Below are positions 55,723 through 64,000 of a DNA stretch of 64,000 nt, piece after piece (the first letter of the stretch is position 1; each line of letters begins with the position of its first letter). The position numbers were made by a program, and so were the translations under genes. Source of the DNA: JAGVSZ01 sp019137045 (lineage in GTDB: Bacteria > Pseudomonadota > Gammaproteobacteria > Burkholderiales > SG8-39); contig JAXMFT010000006.1 of the NCBI GenBank assembly GCA_046347635.1, positions 186,001 through 250,000 of the forward strand, read 5' to 3'. The notes beneath the pieces were generated by a model, which made no database searches, was not told the DNA's origin, and worked only from the letters and a program-made list of their open reading frames with translations.

Positions 55723-56088
55723 ATGCTCAAGCACGAATTGCTCGAGTCGGGAATCCTGATCCTGAAGCCCGAGGGCGCGCTGCGGGCCGAGGACTTCGCC
55801 GCGCTCGCCGCCGCCGTCGACCCCTACATCGAGCAGCATGCCGGGCTCGAGGGCCTGATGATCGACGCGCCGACGTTCCCGGGCTGGGAGAACTTCGCCG
55901 GGCTCGTTTCCCACCTGCGCTTCGTGCGCGACCACCATCGGCAGGTGCGGCGCATAGCCGTCGTTTCGGACAGCGCGCTGCTCGCCGTGGCGCCGAAGAT
56001 CGCGAGCCACTTCGTCAGCGCCGAGGTGCGGACCTTCGCCGCTTCCGACCGCGCCGCGGCGCTCGCGTGGATCGAATCGGGCTCGTAG
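55723..56088 (+). CDS. SpoIIAA-like/STAS-type protein
   Basis: A 121-residue soluble protein of the SpoIIAA-like family (related to STAS and CRAL-TRIO lipid-binding domains). Typical blocks are GILILKPEGALRAEDFAALA, VDPYIEQHAGLEGLMIDAP, FPGWENFAGLVSHLRFVRDH and VRRIAVVSDSALLAVAPK. No phosphorylatable Ser in an anti-anti-sigma motif is obvious, so a sigma-factor role is doubtful. Good AAGGAG ribosome site. It converges on the DASS transporter gene with a 25-base gap. Confidence 0.85.
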   Translation: MLKHELLESGILILKPEGALRAEDFAALAAAVDPYIEQHAGLEGLMIDAPTFPGWENFAGLVSHLRFVRDHHRQVRRIAVVSDSALLAVAPKIASHFVSAEVRTFAASDRAAALAWIESGS

Positions 56089-56113
56089 CCCGTGCTGCGC
56101 CCGCCGCGCGGCG

Positions 56114-57640
56114 TCACCGGGTAGCGAGCAGCGGCTGGACCACGAAGTAGGCGAACAGGGTCACGACCGCGATCGCCGACAGGTTGAGGATCAGGCCGGC
56201 GCGGACCATCTGGGGGATCCTGACGAACCCGGTGCCGAAGACGATCGCATTGGGCGGGGTGCCGACCGGCATCATGAACGCGAGGCTCGCCGCCAGCGTG
56301 CAGGGGATGAGCAGCAGCGCCGGCGGCACGCCGAACCCGGGCGCGGCGGCGGCGAGCAGCGGGAGCATGAGGGCCACCTGCGCGGTGTTTGAGGTCAGCT
56401 CCGAGGCGAACACCGTGACCGCCACGATCGCCACCACCACGACGAGCGGCGGCAGCCCGCCGAGATGGCGGGTCAGGCTGCCGATATAGGCCGCCACGCC
56501 CGTCGCCTCGGTGGCCGCGGCGAGCGAGAGTCCGCCGCCGAAGAGGAGCAGCACGCCCCACGGCAGCTGCACCGCGTAGGACCAGTCCATCGCGCGCAGC
56601 CCCACCTTTCCGCCCACCGGGATCAGGAACAGCGCCAGCGCGGCGATCATGGCGATCCCGGCGTCGGTCAGCCCGCCGAAGGGCTGGAAGTCGCCGAGCT
56701 TGATCGCGACGACCCAGGGCCGCGTGACCCAGAGCGCTATCGTCGCCAGGAACACGACGAGGACCGCGCGCTCCGCGCCCGAGAGGGGTCCGAGCTTGGC
56801 GAGCTCCGCGTCGAGATACTCGCGCCCGCCCTCGATCGGCCCGAGGCGGCTGCGGAAGGCGACGCGGACGAGGATGAACCACACGATCGGAAGGAAGACG
56901 ATCGTCAGCGGCAGGCCCACCGCGAGCCACTTCAGGAAGGTCACCTCGATGCCGTAGGTCTGCAAGATGAAGCGCGCCGCGATGCCGTTCGGCGGCGACC
57001 CGATCAGGGTGGCGACGCCGCCGATCGACGCGCCGTAGGCGATCGCCAGCACCAGCGCGGTGGCGAAGTTGCGCTCGTCGACCCGGTCCGCAGGGATGCC
57101 CTGCTTCGGATCGAAGCCGGCGCCGGTCCTCGTCCGCAGCACGAGATCCACCACGGCGATCGCGATCGGGACCATCATCGCCGCCGCCGCCGTGTTCGAG
57201 ATCCACATGCTGAGGACCGCACAGGTCGCGAGCATCCCGGCCACCAGCCGTCCGGGCGTGGTGCCCACGAGGCGCAGCGTGAGGAACGCGATGCGCCGGT
57301 CGAGGCCGCAGCGCTGGATCGCGAGCGCGAGGACGAACCCGCCGAAAAAGAGGTAGACGACGCTAGAGGAGTACGGCGCCGAGGCTTCCTCGATCGACAT
57401 GATGCCGGCGAGCGGAAACATGACGAGCGGGAGGAGCGCGGTCACCTCGATGTCGACCGCCTCGGTCATCCACCAGACCGCCATCCAGACGAGCATCGCG
57501 AGCGTCGCCCGGCCGGGGTGCAGGAACGGCACGATCTTGCCGCTGCCGTCGGCGAACTCCGACGGCAGCGCCAGATAGCAGAGCACCGCGAGCAGCGGGC
57601 CGGCGACGAGGCCGGCGCTCCGGATCCTCGCCAGGTTCAT
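56114..57640 (-). CDS. DASS/SLC13-family sodium:dicarboxylate symporter
   Basis: A 508-residue carrier with about 11-12 membrane helices. Both Ser-Asn-Thr substrate/Na+ motifs of the divalent anion:Na+ symporter family are visible: MWISNTAAAAMMVPIA and ASELTSNTAQVALMLPLL, along with SIGGVATLIGSPPNGIAARF. Relatives move succinate, fumarate, malate or citrate. The ATG was chosen for the GGAGG site just before it; upstream codons are Arg-rich and not conserved. Last gene of the run frdCAB-DASS-porin-DASS, so it probably imports or exchanges C4-dicarboxylates for fumarate respiration. Confidence 0.92.
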   Translation of the reverse strand: MNLARIRSAGLVAGPLLAVLCYLALPSEFADGSGKIVPFLHPGRATLAMLVWMAVWWMTEAVDIEVTALLPLVMFPLAGIMSIEEASAPYSSSVVYLFFGGFVLALAIQRCGLDRRIAFLTLRLVGTTPGRLVAGMLATCAVLSMWISNTAAAAMMVPIAIAVVDLVLRTRTGAGFDPKQGIPADRVDERNFATALVLAIAYGASIGGVATLIGSPPNGIAARFILQTYGIEVTFLKWLAVGLPLTIVFLPIVWFILVRVAFRSRLGPIEGGREYLDAELAKLGPLSGAERAVLVVFLATIALWVTRPWVVAIKLGDFQPFGGLTDAGIAMIAALALFLIPVGGKVGLRAMDWSYAVQLPWGVLLLFGGGLSLAAATEATGVAAYIGSLTRHLGGLPPLVVVVAIVAVTVFASELTSNTAQVALMLPLLAAAAPGFGVPPALLLIPCTLAASLAFMMPVGTPPNAIVFGTGFVRIPQMVRAGLILNLSAIAVVTLFAYFVVQPLLATR

Positions 57641-57707
57641 CCTCCCGCCTCCCCGCGGGCGCGTCGGGAGCCGCGTGCGCGCCGGGCAGCGCGCGCACCG
57701 ACCCCGG

Positions 57708-58889
57708 TCAGAAATTGTGCAGGATGCCGAGCGCCCAGATCTCCGGATCGGCCCCGTACGGGAACGGCGCGCCGTTGACGCTCGTGTACCCGGCGTTCGT
57801 GTAATCGGCAAATTGGTTGGACTTGTTCCAGGTGCCGTTGTACGACGCGTATACCCAGGTGCGCTTCGACATGAAGTAGCGCCCGCCGACCATGAAGGCG
57901 CGCGCGCCGGAGTCGCCGCACGACACGTTGCCCGGCGTCGAATCGGAGTCGCAGCTCTTCACGTTGCTCATCTGGCCGTACTGCGCCAGCAGCTGGAAGT
58001 TGCCGAAGGTGTGCTCCCAGTTGATCGTCCAGCTCCACTGGTCGACCTTGTCCCCGGCGGTGAGGCCGAGCGCCTGGTTGTCGTAGGCCCGCGTGCCGAT
58101 GAGGCCGATGCGGGCACCCGGCATATAGCCCCAGCTCGCGCCGAGCTTCCACGCGCTCTGGTCGGACCGCACGCCACCGCTCGCGGGCGTGTTGCCCTCG
58201 TTCGAGACGTAGTCGAGCTGGGCATAGAACGGGCCCCAGGTCCCGCGCGCGGTCGCGCCCCAGATGTTGCCGTTGGTGTCCGCGGTCGAGTTGGTCTGCA
58301 CGGACTCCTGCGCGTTGGGCGAGTAGTAGAGCGAACCGTTGAGTCCGGAGAAGGTCGGGGTGGTGTACATGACCACGTTGCTCTGCCGCGTGCCGGGGAC
58401 GCGCACCCGGCCGAACGCGCGCCCGTCGGTCCACGGCACCTCGGTATTGATGTAGTTCGACGCGAACTGCGCGTTCACGCCGTTCGCGTAGTAGATCGAC
58501 TGGCGGCCGAAGGTCAACCGGCCGAAGTTCGAGTCGAGACCGACGTAGGAGTCGCGCGCGGCCCAGAAGCCGGTGGACCCGTTGCCCTGCCCGCCCTGGC
58601 CGGTGTTCGAGCCGTTGTCGACGTTGACCCCGGTCTCGATCTGGAAGATCGCCTTCAGGCCGTTGCCCAGATCCTCGGTGCCGCGCAGGCCGACGCGCGA
58701 GCTGTTGTCGAACACGCGGAAGCGGCCGTCGCGATCGGCGCCCGCCACGTTCGATCCGTCCGCCTCGTACCGGTCGAAGCCGAGGTTGGCGCGGCCGTAG
58801 AGCTGCACGCTGCTCGACTGGGCGATCGCGCCCGAGCTGGCGAGGAGGCCGCACACGGCGGCGGCAAGGGCGGTGGGCTTCACGGTCAT
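57708..58889 (-). CDS. General porin (betaproteobacterial porin_4 type)
   Basis: A 393-residue trimeric outer-membrane porin. Signal peptide cleaved near residue 23 (GAIAQ). The mature start SSSVQLYGRANLGFDRYE and the block SRVGLRGTEDLGNGLKAIFQ are hallmarks of Burkholderiales-type porins. FGRQSIYYANGVN lies near the L3 constriction loop. The C-terminus ends in Phe (ILHNF), the barrel-assembly signal. It lies between two DASS carrier genes, so it may help dicarboxylates cross the outer membrane. This protein is a useful lineage marker for the betaproteobacteria. Confidence 0.95.
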   Translation of the reverse strand: MTVKPTALAAAVCGLLASSGAIAQSSSVQLYGRANLGFDRYEADGSNVAGADRDGRFRVFDNSSRVGLRGTEDLGNGLKAIFQIETGVNVDNGSNTGQGGQGNGSTGFWAARDSYVGLDSNFGRLTFGRQSIYYANGVNAQFASNYINTEVPWTDGRAFGRVRVPGTRQSNVVMYTTPTFSGLNGSLYYSPNAQESVQTNSTADTNGNIWGATARGTWGPFYAQLDYVSNEGNTPASGGVRSDQSAWKLGASWGYMPGARIGLIGTRAYDNQALGLTAGDKVDQWSWTINWEHTFGNFQLLAQYGQMSNVKSCDSDSTPGNVSCGDSGARAFMVGGRYFMSKRTWVYASYNGTWNKSNQFADYTNAGYTSVNGAPFPYGADPEIWALGILHNF

Positions 58890-58922
58890 GTTGGTCCTCC
58901 AGTGTGGTTGCTCGAGTTCGTA

Positions 58923-58945
58923 GCGGGGCCCCGGCTCAGCCCCGC
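58923..58945 (-). terminator. Hairpin at the end of the frd-linked DASS gene
   Basis: GCGGGGC and GCCCCGC form a perfect 7-base inverted repeat with a 9-base loop across the DASS stop codon. No T-run follows, so it may be an attenuator or RNA-stability element before the porin gene rather than a full terminator. Confidence 0.35.
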
Positions 58946-60387
58946 GCTGCGTTCCAGGGCAGGCCGATGACGAGCAGCGCGACGATGTAGATGATGCCGA
59001 AGACCGCCCCGAGCTGCCAGAACTTGCCCGACGGGATGTACCCGCTGCCGTAGTACACCGGGCTCGGTCCGGTCGCGTACGGGGTGAGGATGCCCATGAT
59101 TCCCAGGGTGAGCAGGAGCCCCCCGGCGAACGTCTGCATCGGCAGCCCCTGCACCGTCGAGCCGACCGTCAGAAACACCGGCAGGAGCGCCGTCACGTGC
59201 GCGGTGACGCTCGCGAACATGTAGTGCAGGAAATAGAACGCCAGGATCAGGACGACCATCGCGACGATCGGCGAGAAGCCCGCCATGTGTCCGGCTATCG
59301 CGTTCGCGAGCCACTTCACGAAACCGACGCGGTTCAGGCCGTCCGCGAGCGCGACCAGGGTGGCGAACCAGGCAAGCGTGTTCCACGCCCCCTTGTTCGC
59401 CGTGATGTCGTCCCAGGTCACCACCCCCGTCAGGAGCATGAGCGAGATCACGACCAGGGCCGCAGTCGTGGCATCGACGTACTTGCCGCCAAAGATCCAC
59501 AGCGACAGCGCGACGACGACCAGGATCGCGAGGATCAGCTCGCGCCGCGTGATCGATCCCATCTTCGCGAGCTCGGCGCCCGCCCATTTCGGCACCTCCT
59601 CGCCCGACTTCACCTCCGGCGGGTAGAGGAAGTACGCGAGCAGCGGCACCACGATGATCAGCACGATGCCGACCGGCGCAATCGCGGCGAACCACTGCAT
59701 CCAGGTGAACTCGATCTTGGTCGTCTTCTGCGCGAGCTCCAGGGCGAGCAGGTTCGGCGCGAGCGCGGTCAGGAACATCGAGCTCGTGACGCAGGTGGCG
59801 GCGAGCGCAGTCCACATGAGGTAGCTGCCGATGCGCCGCGCGGACGGGTCGTTCGGCTTCGAGTCGTAGAGCGGCGGCAGGTTCTTGATCACCGGGAAGA
59901 TCGTCCCGCCGCTGCGCGCGGTGTTCGACGGTGTGAACGGGGCGAGGATCACGTCGGCGACGGTGATCGCGTAACCGAGCGTCAGCGTCTTGCGCCCCAT
60001 CGCCTTCACCAGCATGAGCGCGATGCGCCGGCCGAGCCCGGTCTTCTCGTAGCCCATCGCGAACATGAAGGCGCCGAAGATGAGCCAGACCGTGGTGTTC
60101 GAGAAGCCGGACAGCCCCCAGCGGATCGCCTCGGCCGGCCATCGCGAGCCCGACTTCGCGAGCTGCTCGGGCGAGAGGTACACGTGGTTCGCGAGCACCA
60201 CGACCAGCGTCACGCCGATCAGCCCGATCGCGCCGCCGGGCAGCGGCTCGAACATCAGGCCGACGATGACGCCGGCGAAGATCGCGAAGTACCACCAGGC
60301 GTGCTGCGGCAGACCCTCGGGCGGCGGTATCACCGCGACGATGATTGCGACGACGACCGGAGTGGCGGCCTTCCACCAGCTGTTCAT
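58936..60387 (-). CDS. DASS-family dicarboxylate/anion carrier, CitT/TtdT-like
   Basis: A 483-residue carrier with about 12 membrane helices. It resembles CitT and TtdT, the citrate or tartrate:succinate antiporters. Motifs include GGAIGLIGVTLVVVL, FTPSNTARSGGTIFPV with the Ser-Asn-Thr site, and LLTLGIMGILTPYATGPSP with the second site. It starts 24 bases after frdB behind GAGAGAAC, so it is most likely co-transcribed with frdCAB. A fumarate/succinate exchange role during fumarate respiration is the simplest inference; citrate or tartrate exchange is possible. Confidence 0.92.
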   Translation of the reverse strand: MNSWWKAATPVVVAIIVAVIPPPEGLPQHAWWYFAIFAGVIVGLMFEPLPGGAIGLIGVTLVVVLANHVYLSPEQLAKSGSRWPAEAIRWGLSGFSNTTVWLIFGAFMFAMGYEKTGLGRRIALMLVKAMGRKTLTLGYAITVADVILAPFTPSNTARSGGTIFPVIKNLPPLYDSKPNDPSARRIGSYLMWTALAATCVTSSMFLTALAPNLLALELAQKTTKIEFTWMQWFAAIAPVGIVLIIVVPLLAYFLYPPEVKSGEEVPKWAGAELAKMGSITRRELILAILVVVALSLWIFGGKYVDATTAALVVISLMLLTGVVTWDDITANKGAWNTLAWFATLVALADGLNRVGFVKWLANAIAGHMAGFSPIVAMVVLILAFYFLHYMFASVTAHVTALLPVFLTVGSTVQGLPMQTFAGGLLLTLGIMGILTPYATGPSPVYYGSGYIPSGKFWQLGAVFGIIYIVALLVIGLPWNAARG

Positions 60388-60411
60388 CGTTCTCTCCCTC
60401 GCCCCCGGCGC

Positions 60412-61155
60412 CTATTTCCACCCCAGCGCGGCCATCTTGCGGCGGATGAACGCGATCTGGGTCTGCAGCGGCAGGTCCTTCGGACAGACGTCGTGGCAGG
60501 CGAGCAGCGACATGCAGCCGAACACCCCGCTGTCGTCCCCGATCAGCTCGTAGTAGTCCTCATCGGTGCGCCGCTCGCGCGGGTCGAGGCGCAGGCGCGC
60601 GATCTTGTTGAGGCCGACCGCGCCGACGAAGTCCTCGCGCATGCGCGCGGTGCCGCAGCCGGCGACGCAGCAGCCGCACTCGATGCAGCGGTCGAGGAGG
60701 TAGATCTCCTCGGCCAGCTCCGGCTCCATGCGCTCCTCGATGCGCGTCAGGTCGGGCGTCTCCGACTTCATGTGCACCCAGGTCTGCAGCCGCTCGCTCA
60801 TCGCGCGCATCCACTTGCCGGTGTTCACCGAGAGGTCGGCGATCAGCTCGAACACCGGCAGCGGCGCGAGGGTGAAGGACTCGGGCAGGTCCTTGGTCTG
60901 GGTGCGGCAGGCGAGCCCCGGCCGGCCGTTGATCATCATCCCGCAGCTGCCGCAGATGCCGGCGCGGCAGACGAAGTCGAACTGCAGCGACGCGTCCTGC
61001 TTCTCGCGGATCTCGTTGAGCGCGATGAAGAGGGTCATGCCGTCCGCCTCCTCGAGCTCGTAGGTCTGCATGCGCGGCTTCGCGCCCGGCTCCTGCGGGT
61101 TGAAGCGCAGGCAGCTGATCCTGAGCTTGCGGTGCTCGGCAGTTGCGTTGCTCAC
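60412..61155 (-). CDS. frdB: Fumarate reductase iron-sulfur subunit
   Basis: Electron-transfer subunit between FrdC hemes and FrdA flavin, 247 residues. [2Fe-2S] ligands: Cys63, Cys68, Cys71, Cys83 (CRAGICGSCGMMINGRPGLAC region). [4Fe-4S] and [3Fe-4S] ligands: Cys157, Cys160, Cys163, Cys167 in CIECGCCVAGC, then Cys214, Cys220 and Cys224 in GCMSLLACHDVCPKDLP. The last block is typical of the Wolinella-type enzyme rather than E. coli FrdB or SdhB. The GTG start overlaps the frdA stop by 4 bases. Last gene of frdCAB. Confidence 0.95.
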   Translation of the reverse strand: MSNATAEHRKLRISCLRFNPQEPGAKPRMQTYELEEADGMTLFIALNEIREKQDASLQFDFVCRAGICGSCGMMINGRPGLACRTQTKDLPESFTLAPLPVFELIADLSVNTGKWMRAMSERLQTWVHMKSETPDLTRIEERMEPELAEEIYLLDRCIECGCCVAGCGTARMREDFVGAVGLNKIARLRLDPRERRTDEDYYELIGDDSGVFGCMSLLACHDVCPKDLPLQTQIAFIRRKMAALGWK

Positions 61156-63152
61156 GATGCGGCCCTCTTCGGTTCGTCGAAGCGCTCGTCGACGCGCTCG
61201 TTGCGCCCGCGGAAGCGCGCGGGCAGCAGGTGCTCGTACGGCATGAGCTTCGCCTGCATGGCGAATCGATCGAGGCCGGCCTGCTTCCGGATCGCCTCGA
61301 CCTCCGCCGCGCGCGCCTTGGTGTCGGGATGATCGACGTAGTCCTTCGCCCCGTAGCCGCGCCAGCCCGGCGCGAGCTCCATCTTCTTCACGTCGAGCGG
61401 CTCGTAGGCGAGCGCGGGCAGCGTGTCGTTCTCGCCCCTCCACGTCGCCAGCGTGCGCTTCAGCCACTGCGCATCGTCGCGGCGCGGATAGTCCTGGCGG
61501 GAGTGCGCGCCGCGGCTCTCGGTCCGCGTGAGCGCCCCGTAGGCGATCGCGAGCGCGACCTTCAGCATCTTCTGGATCCGGTATCCGGCCACAAGCTCCG
61601 GGTTCGCCCCGCGCGCCGTATAGCGCAGGCCGATGCTGCGGCTGCGCACCAGCAGCTTCTGCAGCGAATCGACCGCCTGCTCCAGGTCCTTGCCGGTGCG
61701 GAAGATGCCGACCTGCGAGGTCATGACCTCCTGCATCGCGACGCGCAGGGCGGTCGCGTCCTCTTTCCCCTGCCCCGAGAGCATCGCGTCGAGCTTCGCC
61801 TGCTCGCGCGCGACGAACTCGTGCACCACGCCCATCGGGACGCTGGCGGCGTTTTCCGGCCGGTCGCAGAAGTCGCCGATGAACTCGCCCACGAGCATGC
61901 CCGCGACGACGGTCTCGGCGACCGAGTTGCCGCCGAGGCGGTTGAAGCCGTGCATGTCCCAGCACGCCGCCTCCCCGGCGGCGAAGAGGCCCTTGAGCGT
62001 CGGGCTCTCGCCGGTGTGGTTGGTGCGCACCCCGCCCATCGTGTAGTGCTGCGCCGGGCGCACCGGGATCATGTCCTTCGTCGGGTCGAGCCCGAGGAAG
62101 TAGTGGCAGATCTCGAACACCTCGCGCAGGTTGTGCTTGATGTGGTGCTCGCCGAGCAGCGTGATGTCGAGCCAGATGTGCTCGCCGAAGCGGCTCTTGA
62201 CGCCCTTGCCCTTGTGGATGTGCTCCTCCATCCGCCGCGACACCACGTCGCGCGAGGCGAGCTCCTTCTTCTCCGGCTCGTAGTCGGGCATGAAGCGGTG
62301 CCCGTCGACGTCCTTCAGCAGACCGCCGTCGCCGCGGCAGCCCTCGGTGACCAGGATCCCCGCCGGAAAGATCCCGGTCGGGTGGAACTGCACCGCCTCC
62401 ATGTTGCCGAGCGCCGCCACCCCGGTCTCGAGCGCGATCGCGTGGCCCATGCCTTCGCAGATGACCGCGTTCGTGGTGACGCGATACAGGCGCCCCGCGC
62501 CGCCGGTGGCGATCGCGGTCGCCTTCGCCACGTACGCGATCAGCTCGCCGGTGATCAGGTTGCGCACCACGGCGCCGTAGCAGCGCCCGCCATCGTGGAT
62601 CAGCGCGAGCGCCTCGGTGCGCTCGTGCACCGGGATCGACTCGGCGATCGCCCGGTCGGCCACCGCGTTGATCATCGCGTGGCCGGTACCGTCGGACACG
62701 TAGCAGGTGCGCCATTTCTTCGTGCCGCCGAAGTCGCGCTGCGCGACCGTCCCGTGCGCCTCGTCGCGCTCGGTGATGGTGACCTTCTCGCCGTTGATGA
62801 TGACTTCGCGGTCGCCGCGCTTCACGCGGCTCCACGGCACGCCCCAGGCTGCGAGCTCGCGCACCGCCTTCGGCGCGGTGTTCACGAACATGCGCACCAC
62901 GTCCTGGTCGGCGCCCCAGTCGGAGCCGCGCACCGTGTCCTCGAAGTGCACGTCTTCGTTGTCGCCCTGCCCCTTGATCACGTTGCCGAGGCTCGCCTGC
63001 ATCCCCCCCTGCGCCGCCTTCGAGTGCGAGCGCTTCGCCGGCACGAGCGAGAGGATGATGGCGTCGTGGCCGCGCCGCTTCGCGCCGATCGCCATCCGCA
63101 GGCCCGCCAGGCCGCCGCCGATCACCAGGACGTCGGTGTAGACGACGTTCAT
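61152..63152 (-). CDS. frdA: Fumarate reductase flavoprotein subunit, Wolinella type
   Basis: Catalytic subunit that reduces fumarate to succinate with covalent FAD, 666 residues. The ATG gives MNVVYTDVLVIGGGLAGLR, the dinucleotide-binding start. His43 in RSHSKAAQGGMQAS is the FAD-linking histidine. His257 (QFHPTG) and Arg301 (ELASRDVVSRR) are the substrate site and proton donor. All three residue numbers equal those of the Wolinella succinogenes enzyme. An upstream in-frame ATG would add 27 unlike residues overlapping frdC and was not used. It overlaps frdC and frdB by 4 bases each. Confidence 0.96.
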   Translation of the reverse strand: MNVVYTDVLVIGGGLAGLRMAIGAKRRGHDAIILSLVPAKRSHSKAAQGGMQASLGNVIKGQGDNEDVHFEDTVRGSDWGADQDVVRMFVNTAPKAVRELAAWGVPWSRVKRGDREVIINGEKVTITERDEAHGTVAQRDFGGTKKWRTCYVSDGTGHAMINAVADRAIAESIPVHERTEALALIHDGGRCYGAVVRNLITGELIAYVAKATAIATGGAGRLYRVTTNAVICEGMGHAIALETGVAALGNMEAVQFHPTGIFPAGILVTEGCRGDGGLLKDVDGHRFMPDYEPEKKELASRDVVSRRMEEHIHKGKGVKSRFGEHIWLDITLLGEHHIKHNLREVFEICHYFLGLDPTKDMIPVRPAQHYTMGGVRTNHTGESPTLKGLFAAGEAACWDMHGFNRLGGNSVAETVVAGMLVGEFIGDFCDRPENAASVPMGVVHEFVAREQAKLDAMLSGQGKEDATALRVAMQEVMTSQVGIFRTGKDLEQAVDSLQKLLVRSRSIGLRYTARGANPELVAGYRIQKMLKVALAIAYGALTRTESRGAHSRQDYPRRDDAQWLKRTLATWRGENDTLPALAYEPLDVKKMELAPGWRGYGAKDYVDHPDTKARAAEVEAIRKQAGLDRFAMQAKLMPYEHLLPARFRGRNERVDERFDEPKRAAS

Positions 63153-63979
63153 TTCGGCGCCTCCCTGGGAGACCGTTCCATCCAGCCGGGCCACCACCAC
63201 GGCGGCGCGCCTTGCGGCGGGTTCTGCAGCCACGCCGGCGCGTAGCGCTCGCCGGCGTTATTGCGGTGCTCGTAGCCGATCTTCATGTACGCGGCGAGCG
63301 TGGCGAGCCCGAGCGCGAGGAAGAAGACGGTCAGGGCCCATTTCGCGGTCTTCAGGCGCCGGCGGCTCGCGTTCGCGTCCCGGCCCTCGAGCCAGCCCCA
63401 CTTCACCGCGAGCCGGTACAGGCCGATGCCGCCGTGCAGCTCGACGCAGAAGAGCATCACCAGGTAGAGCGGCCACCAGCGGCCGCTCCACACGCGGTCG
63501 GCCGATTCGTACGGCCCGATGTCGCCCGGGTGCATCAGCATCTGGTACAGGTGGACGGTGGCGAGAAAAAAGAGCGCGAAGCCGGTCACGAACTGCACCC
63601 ACCACAGCGTCGTGTCCTCGTGCCGGAGCAGGTTCTTGTGCCCCACGAACATGCGGTATTGCCGGTAGTTGGCCGGGAACTTGCGCATCGCGAGGAACGC
63701 GTGCAGCACGAAGAGCGCGAGGATGCCGAAGACGATCACCGAGACGATGCCGGGGAGGGCCCGGCCGAAGAAGAAGTAGCCCTCGAACATCTTCGTGATC
63801 GCCCACATGAAGTCCTTGCTCACCAGGATCGACGAGACGAAGAACATGTGGCCCCACATGAACAGGCCGAGGGCGAGGCCCGAGAGGCTCTGCGCGAGAT
63901 CCATGCGCGCCGGCCAGCGGCTCTTGCGGGGGCGGTCGGCGAGGCCGACGCCGGCGATCACATCGGGGGTGGTGCTCAT
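63149..63979 (-). CDS. frdC: Fumarate reductase diheme cytochrome b subunit, menaquinol type
   Basis: Membrane anchor with five helices and two hemes b, 276 residues. The heme ligands of Wolinella FrdC are His44, His93, His143 and His182; all four are at exactly these positions here (WGHMFF, VLHAFL, TVHLYQ, ELHGGI). Glu66, needed for menaquinol oxidation, is in KMFEGYF, and Glu180 of the E-pathway precedes His182. A hydrophilic C-terminus rich in Trp and Pro follows. It is the first gene of frdCAB; the ATG lies 22 bases from the window edge, so the promoter is not visible. Confidence 0.95.
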   Translation of the reverse strand: MSTTPDVIAGVGLADRPRKSRWPARMDLAQSLSGLALGLFMWGHMFFVSSILVSKDFMWAITKMFEGYFFFGRALPGIVSVIVFGILALFVLHAFLAMRKFPANYRQYRMFVGHKNLLRHEDTTLWWVQFVTGFALFFLATVHLYQMLMHPGDIGPYESADRVWSGRWWPLYLVMLFCVELHGGIGLYRLAVKWGWLEGRDANASRRRLKTAKWALTVFFLALGLATLAAYMKIGYEHRNNAGERYAPAWLQNPPQGAPPWWWPGWMERSPREAPK

Positions 63980-64000
63980 GCGTGCGCTCCGTTCGCGGGC

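Noticed and set aside
55723..56088. SpoIIAA-like protein as an anti-anti-sigma factor
   Set aside because: No conserved phosphorylatable serine motif and no anti-sigma or sigma gene nearby.

Overview
The window is about 64 kb of very GC-rich DNA, almost fully coding. It looks like a betaproteobacterial chromosome, closest in gene order to Burkholderiales or Rhodocyclales-type genomes. The evidence is conserved neighbourhoods: mreBCD-mrdA-rodA-rlpA-dacA-dat-ybeD-lipB-lipA; polA beside a DUF2782 gene, thrB and a BPSS1780-type membrane protein; a giant DUF3683-type FAD/Fe-S dehydrogenase; DUF971-ubiE-Tim44-(insert)-ubiJ-ubiB; and a 'porin_4'-type porin. No rRNA, tRNA, CRISPR array, transposase or integrase was seen. 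A run of frameshifts in rodA and missing stop codons elsewhere suggest locally poor assembly, as in a metagenome-derived genome.

Layout. (1) 1-14 kb: cell elongation genes (mreB partial, mreC, mreD, PBP2, a frameshifted rodA, RlpA), an unknown membrane protein, DacA, a D-amino-acid aminotransferase, and lipoate synthesis (ybeD, lipB, lipA) interrupted by a NodU/TobZ-type carbamoyltransferase. (2) 13.7-26 kb: a TlpA-like protein without its CXXC cysteines, DUF4197, polA on the minus strand, DUF2782, thrB, a BPSS1780 membrane protein, the large FAD/Fe-S protein, a PQQ-type sugar dehydrogenase lipoprotein and a HIT protein. (3) 26-39 kb: a 532-residue protein with a PilZ-like motif, then the ubiquinone cluster DUF971-ubiE-Tim44, an accessory insert of about 6 kb, ubiJ, DUF2238 and ubiB. 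(4) 39-50 kb: an SSS symporter with a sulfatase, guanine deaminase and an RND efflux operon. (5) 50-64 kb: a DUF3300/DUF2950 pair, nrfHA nitrite ammonification, an outer-membrane barrel, a SpoIIAA-like protein, two DASS dicarboxylate carriers around a porin, and frdCAB fumarate reductase.

How the genes work together. The first region is a wall-elongation and lipoyl-synthesis block. The accessory insert carries a cytoplasmic GAF-histidine kinase, a lone receiver and a sigma-54 activator. These face a small orphan gene preceded by a good sigma-54 promoter. It also carries an RHH/GNAT toxin-antitoxin pair with its own promoter and palindrome.

The last region reads as an anaerobic respiration module. 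NrfHA reduces nitrite to ammonium, with an unusual CXXCH at the first heme of NrfA. A Wolinella-type diheme quinol:fumarate reductase sits with two dicarboxylate carriers and a porin that could exchange fumarate and succinate. The active-site and heme residues of FrdA and FrdC fall at the same residue numbers as in Wolinella, including the menaquinol-site Glu66 and the Glu180 of the E-pathway.
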